Positions 60,169 through 64,000 of a stretch of 64,000 bases of DNA are shown piece after piece. Source of the stretch: Bacteroidales bacterium UBA4333. Lineage in GTDB: Bacteria; Bacteroidota; Bacteroidia; Bacteroidales; Paludibacteraceae. The DNA lies in NCBI GenBank assembly GCA_002394335.1, contig DGTP01000002.1, positions 1 to 64,000 on the forward strand, read 5' to 3'. A program made the position numbers and the translations under genes. The first letter of the stretch is position 1, and the number at the start of each line of letters is the position of its first letter. The notes under the pieces were generated by a model. That model was not told the DNA's origin. It did not search any database and saw only the letters and a program-made list of their open reading frames with translations.

Positions 60169-61138
60169 CGTTGATTTCAGTTACTCGCCCACTGCCCCCA
60201 AGGCAGGCGAAACGGTCACCTTTGACAATCTCTCTACAGGAGGAGAGGAATGGTCGTGGTCTTTTGGAGACGGCGGATCGTCATCGCTTAAGATCCCGAC
60301 CCATGTGTACAAGAAACCCGGTACCTACACCGTTACTCTGATGGTGGACAACAAGTCCTCGCGTTCCCGCACCAGAGAGATCACCATCTATGACACTATC
60401 CCTTCCTTTGAGATCTCGGACACCACACTCTCCATCTATCACGACTACACTCTCCGGGCTTTGGTCTATAACCCTTACAACTATCCTGTTTCTTACGAGT
60501 GGGTCTTCCCCGCCAACACGATCTATGTAGCGCCTTCAGACTCTACACAGAGTCTCTCCGCCGCTTCCTACAAGCTCTATTTCACCCAAGCTATGACAGA
60601 GGCTCCTGTCTGGCTGCGAGTGATCCTTAACGGCGACACCACACTGGTCAAAAAATCCTTCAACGTAAGCGACTACCACACCAACTCCGTGCTCTTCCGC
60701 ACTTCCACAGGTGACTATCGCCAGCGCATCTTCGGCAAGCGCGCCGAGATGTTCCCTATGCCGGATCCTTCTGCCCGAACAGCATTGGACGCCGAGCAGG
60801 ACACGCTCCAGAACTACAACGGCAAGACCTTCCGTCTCTCCGAACTGCAAACCACATTCCCGGAACTGCAAGGATTCAAGATCGTTAACCGCAAAGTCTA
60901 TTTCCGCGACTCCGAAGGACTATGGGTGGCGATGCTGGACGGTTCGGCACTGGTGCAGATTGACAAAACCCCTTGTCTTGCCCTCACCGCCGACATGACC
61001 GACAACCGCATCTATTGGGCTACCTCCGAAGGCGTCAAATATCTGCCTTTCATCGGTTCGGACAACAACCATTACACCACTACCCCGCAGTGGCTTAACC
61101 GCCTGCAGGGGGTAACTAAAATAAGCACAGAAAAATAA
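60107..61138 (+). CDS. PKD-domain lipoprotein
   Basis: A 343-residue exported lipoprotein. The ATG at 60107 gives MKRIAILFLSCCALMAC with a lipobox Cys at about residue 17. Residues about 25-105 form a PKD domain (GETVTFDNLSTGGEEWSWSFGDG, HVYKKPGTYTVTLMV). The rest (about 105-343) is a beta-propeller-like or unknown region with LNGDTTLVKKSF and DNRIYWATSEGVKYLP. The function is unknown; it may bind glycans or proteins at the surface. The signal-peptide region lies inside the miaA end, which supports the overlap being real. Confidence 0.82.
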   Translation: MKRIAILFLSCCALMACKRIDVDFSYSPTAPKAGETVTFDNLSTGGEEWSWSFGDGGSSSLKIPTHVYKKPGTYTVTLMVDNKSSRSRTREITIYDTIPSFEISDTTLSIYHDYTLRALVYNPYNYPVSYEWVFPANTIYVAPSDSTQSLSAASYKLYFTQAMTEAPVWLRVILNGDTTLVKKSFNVSDYHTNSVLFRTSTGDYRQRIFGKRAEMFPMPDPSARTALDAEQDTLQNYNGKTFRLSELQTTFPELQGFKIVNRKVYFRDSEGLWVAMLDGSALVQIDKTPCLALTADMTDNRIYWATSEGVKYLPFIGSDNNHYTTTPQWLNRLQGVTKISTEK

Positions 61139-61147
61139 TACTCACTC

Positions 61148-62734
61148 ATGACTAATACAAAATCAGAATTGCTATCTCCTGACTATATCTTCGAGACCTC
61201 TTGGGAGGTCTGCAACCGCGTAGGCGGCATCTATGCCGTTCTCTCTACCCGCGCCGCTTCGATGGTGCGCGAGCATCCCGACAAAGTGTTCTTCTTCGGT
61301 CCCGATTTCGGTGACCATAGTGACATCTGTTTCAAGGAAGACAAGAAACTGCTCAAGCCTTGGCTTCAAATCTTCCAATCTTCAAATCCCCAAATCCCCG
61401 TCAGAGTAGGTCGTTGGCAGGTGCCGGGCGAACCGATAGCTATCCTGCTCAAGTTCGACGCCCTGTGGTCACAAAAGAATGACATCTACGCATGGGCTTG
61501 GCAGAAGTTCCAAGTACAGAGCCACGCCGCCTATGGCGACTACGACGAGTCCTGCCTCTTCGGTTATGCCACCGGCATGGTGATGGAGAGCCTCTACAAC
61601 TATTTGCTTGTAAATAGCGCAAGCACCCTCAAATTCTGCGCCCACGCCAACGAGTGGCAGACCGCTTTCTCCATCTTCTATCTGCAGGACCACTGCCCGG
61701 AGATAGCTACACTCTTCACCACCCACGCCACCGGTATCGGCCGTTCCATCGCCGGCAACGGCAAGCCGCTCTACGACTATTTCGAGGGCTATAACGGCGA
61801 CCAGATGGCAGCCGAACTCAATATGGTATCCAAGCACTCGGTCGAGAAACAGGCTGCGCACCATGCCGACTGTTTCACCACCGTCAGTTATATCACCGCA
61901 CGCGAGTGCCGCCAACTGCTGGACAAACCCGTGGATATAGAGACTCCTAACGGTTTTGAGCCCACCTATGTGCCCAAGGGCAAAGCGTTCACCGCACGCC
62001 GCCAAGAGGCACGCCAAGCCCTGCGCAAGGTGGCAGGACACATGTTAGGCGGTGTCGTGCCGGAGAACGCTCTTCTCGTCTGTATATCCGGCCGCCAGGA
62101 GTGGAAGAACAAAGGTATCGATGTCTTCGCCCGCTCGATGGACAAACTGGCGCAGAAGATATACCACTCCCCACTGCCGGAGCAGTCACCCATGGACAAA
62201 CCCGAAGTGGTGGCGTTTGTGATGATCCCCTACCTTGACCGCGCACCGATCCGTAATGGCAATGTATCCGTAGTCTTCGTGCCGTATTATCTCGACGGAC
62301 ATGACCCGCTCTTCTCCAAGACCTACTACGATCTGCTCATTGGCATGGATGTCACGGTCTTCCCCTCTTACTACGAGCCTTGGGGCTATACTCCGCTTGA
62401 GTCATGTGCCTTCCATGTGCCTACCATCACCACCTCCCTTGCCGGATTCGGCGAGTGGGCAGCGCGCCAGAAAGAGCAATACGGCGTAGTCGTCATCGAC
62501 CGCAACGACTCCAACTTCGATCAGGTGGCGGACCATATCGCCGATGACCTCTTGCGCTTTGCACGGCTCACCCCGGAGCAGAGAGACCTTGCCCGTAAGG
62601 AAGCCGCAGCCGTTGCCAAGAAAGCGGACTGGAAGCACTTCTTCAAATACTATCGCGAGGCGTATGACATAGCCTTGCATAAAGCCGCCAAGCGCAACCA
62701 AAAAATCCAGAATTCCCAATCCTCCGAACTCTAA
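61148..62734 (+). CDS. Glycogen synthase, GT3-type
   Basis: Cytoplasmic glycosyltransferase of 528 residues resembling the eukaryotic-type (GT3) glycogen synthase used by many Bacteroidetes. Seen: FETSWEVCNRVGGIYAVLSTRA at the N-terminus, FATHATGIGRSI-like HATGIGRS, TVSYITARECR, the PNGFEP loop, and the C-terminal YYEPWGYTPLESCAFHVPT donor-site motif with the conserved Glu. UDP-glucose as donor is inferred from the family. Two places are built from word repeats: about residues 74-84 (TTCAAATCTTCC words at 61367-61402) and the C-terminus (62697-62731). Confidence 0.92.
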   Translation: MTNTKSELLSPDYIFETSWEVCNRVGGIYAVLSTRAASMVREHPDKVFFFGPDFGDHSDICFKEDKKLLKPWLQIFQSSNPQIPVRVGRWQVPGEPIAILLKFDALWSQKNDIYAWAWQKFQVQSHAAYGDYDESCLFGYATGMVMESLYNYLLVNSASTLKFCAHANEWQTAFSIFYLQDHCPEIATLFTTHATGIGRSIAGNGKPLYDYFEGYNGDQMAAELNMVSKHSVEKQAAHHADCFTTVSYITARECRQLLDKPVDIETPNGFEPTYVPKGKAFTARRQEARQALRKVAGHMLGGVVPENALLVCISGRQEWKNKGIDVFARSMDKLAQKIYHSPLPEQSPMDKPEVVAFVMIPYLDRAPIRNGNVSVVFVPYYLDGHDPLFSKTYYDLLIGMDVTVFPSYYEPWGYTPLESCAFHVPTITTSLAGFGEWAARQKEQYGVVVIDRNDSNFDQVADHIADDLLRFARLTPEQRDLARKEAAAVAKKADWKHFFKYYREAYDIALHKAAKRNQKIQNSQSSEL

Positions 62735-62739
62735 TTAGT

Positions 62740-64000
62740 ATGAGAAATATCCGATTCGTAGCAGCTTTGCTACTCCTTTCAACTTTCAACTTTCAACTAT
62801 CAACTATCCGTGCCTGCACCAACTTCCTTGTCGGCAAGAAAGCATCGGCGGACGGTTCCACCATCATCTCCTATGCCGCCGACAGCTATAGCCTCTACGG
62901 TTTCCTGCGTTATTCGCCGGCTGCCGACTATCCCGCCGGTGCTACACGCGAGGTGGTGGACTGGGACACCGGCAAACCCTTGGGACGCATCCCGCAAGTG
63001 GCACACACCTATTCGGTGATCGGTAACCAGAACGAGCACCAGCTCACTATCGGAGAGACCACTTGGGGCGGACGCGAAGAACTGGAAGGCGATCAGGGGA
63101 TCGACTACGGAAGTCTTATCTATATCGCGCTGGAGCGATGCAAGACAGCACGCGAAGCCATCCGTTGCATCACCACTCTGGCGTCCACCTACGGCTATGC
63201 CAGCAGTGGCGAGACCTTCTCTATCGGCGACCCTAACGAGATATGGATCATGGATCTCATCGGCACCGGCAAGGGCAAGAACAACATCGTCTGGGTGGCT
63301 ACCCGCGTGCCGGACGATATGATTTGCGCACATGCCAATCAGGCGCGTATCACCCGTATTAACTTCAAGGACAAGAAGAACTGGCTCTACTCCAAGAATG
63401 TTGTCTCTTTTGCCCGGCAGAAAGGATATTTCAAAGGCAAGGATGCCGATTTTTCCTTCCAGGCTGCCTATAACCCCTTCGACCTCTCAGGTCTCTATGT
63501 CTGCGAGACACGCGTGTGGTCGTTCTTCCGCCATTTCTCCGGTGAGATGGACCAATACTACGACTACGCCACCGGCAAACGCTATCTGGAGATGAAGCAG
63601 GACCCGTCGCTCACGGAACAAGCAATCAACGAGCAGATGGTTCAGTATGCCATGCCGCTTTTTATCCGCCCCGACCGAAAGGTTTCGGCGCAGGATATCA
63701 AGGACTGTATGCGGGACGAATATCAGGGTACTCCGCTTGACATCACACAAGGCACAGCAGCCGGTCCGTGGAACAGCAAGCTGCGCTATGGTTCGCTGAA
63801 GTTCGAACTGGACTCCGCCACCTACTGGTACCAGCGTCCGACGGCTACACAGCAGACCGCCTGGTCCTTCGTCGCCCAGATGAGAAATGAACAAATGGTA
63901 AATGGGCAAATGCGAAAATGTGATGGTATTCTCTGGTTCGGTGTGGACGACGCCGCATGCAGCTGTTATATCCCCTTCTACAGCCGGACAACCGTCATCC
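62740..64000 (+). CDS. C69 family dipeptidase, 3' end beyond window
   Basis: N-terminal 420 residues of an exported peptidase C69 (dipeptidase A-type) enzyme; the frame is still open at the window end. Seen: a signal peptide, part of which (LSTFNFQLSTIRA, residues 14-26) is encoded by CAACTTT heptamer repeats (62777-62808), followed at once by the N-terminal nucleophile Cys in ACTNFLVGKKASADGS, as usual for this Ntn-hydrolase family, then DYGSLIYIALERCKTAREAI and GDPNEIWIMDLIG. A second in-frame repeat (63880-63920) encodes MRNEQMVNGQMRK inside the catalytic domain. Confidence 0.88.
   Translation, partial: MRNIRFVAALLLLSTFNFQLSTIRACTNFLVGKKASADGSTIISYAADSYSLYGFLRYSPAADYPAGATREVVDWDTGKPLGRIPQVAHTYSVIGNQNEHQLTIGETTWGGREELEGDQGIDYGSLIYIALERCKTAREAIRCITTLASTYGYASSGETFSIGDPNEIWIMDLIGTGKGKNNIVWVATRVPDDMICAHANQARITRINFKDKKNWLYSKNVVSFARQKGYFKGKDADFSFQAAYNPFDLSGLYVCETRVWSFFRHFSGEMDQYYDYATGKRYLEMKQDPSLTEQAINEQMVQYAMPLFIRPDRKVSAQDIKDCMRDEYQGTPLDITQGTAAGPWNSKLRYGSLKFELDSATYWYQRPTATQQTAWSFVAQMRNEQMVNGQMRKCDGILWFGVDDAACSCYIPFYSRTTVI
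62777..62808 (+). repeat. CAACTTT heptamer repeat in a signal peptide
   Basis: Four tandem heptamers (CAACTTT twice, CAACTAT twice) encode the h-region end of the C69 signal peptide. Read with the phase shift of a heptamer they give S-T-F-N-F-Q-L-S-T. Confidence 0.85.
63880..63920 (+). repeat. In-frame AAATG word repeat inside the C69 gene
   Basis: AAATGAACAAATGGTAAATGGGCAAATG-type words occur in the middle of the dipeptidase reading frame and are translated as MRNEQMVNGQMRK. The DNA words are the same as those at the starts of rfbB and nadB. Confidence 0.8.

Overview
The window is a dense chromosomal segment of a member of the Bacteroidota, most likely order Bacteroidales. The evidence is twelve promoters of the TTTG-N20-TAnnTTTG type, a TonB receptor with a carboxypeptidase-regulatory-like N-domain, a BspA-type leucine-rich-repeat surface protein, DUF4476, plasmid pRiA4b ORF-3-like and C69 proteins, a fused altronate dehydratase, and secreted proteins ending in a shared C-terminal tail. 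I see no rRNA, tRNA, CRISPR array, complete insertion sequence or prophage.

Layout. 70-7860 (minus): maf, a UbiA prenyltransferase, a GH13 amylase, ackA, pta, a Ca2+/Na+ exchanger and ychF, read from a promoter at 7899-7930. 8076-9280 (plus): two AT-rich orphan exported proteins. 9281-10208: a 0.9-kb gene-free block of tandem 9-mers and hairpins. 10209-23061 (plus): CCA-adding enzyme, DUF4476, uvrD/pcrA, OPT transporter, class II aldolase, an AT-rich S23-type four-helix-bundle gene embedded in repeats, acetyl-CoA hydrolase/transferase, PBP4, birA and rfbB. 23058-28847 (minus): uxaB, uxaA, tsaC, a sugar-phosphate transferase, xseB and queH. 29007-35836 (minus) is accessory: a decayed sigma factor, the BspA protein with a P-loop partner, a DUF3791-DUF3990-DUF3791 toxin-antitoxin-like module, a lost T9SS-domain gene, a metallo-hydrolase and an orphan reading frame that seems to have lost its stop. 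36232-39109 (plus): a small exported protein, YtxH, holin-like, AI-2E-family and ComF proteins. 39320-48420 (plus): TonB receptor and three large secreted proteins, closed by a strong terminator. 48589-51060 (plus): nadB and an NlpC/P60 peptidase. 51064-58403 (minus): potABCD, ybeY, and two L,D-transpeptidases around an SH3 protein. 58673-64000 (plus): pRiA4b ORF-3-like, miaA, a PKD lipoprotein, a glycogen synthase and a C69 dipeptidase cut by the window edge.

Metabolism reads as a fermentative saccharolytic gut-type bacterium: glycan breakdown and storage (amylase, glycogen synthase), hexuronate use (uxaA/uxaB), glycolysis (aldolase), acetate formation (pta/ackA, CoA hydrolase/transferase), peptide import (OPT) and polyamine import (pot).

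The most unusual features are at the DNA level. Short tandem words (7-9 bp) and hairpins with variable stems are scattered between genes and also lie in frame inside genes, where they encode signal peptides, cytoplasmic loops and protein ends. The promoters share an extended -33 element with a spacer of exactly 20 bp, and in three places the -33 box sits in the loop of what looks like an intrinsic terminator. The most notable protein-level candidates are the ADP-ribosyltransferase-like module, the PotC fusion, and the C-terminal tail common to four exported proteins. All functional calls are by reading sequence; no database search was run.
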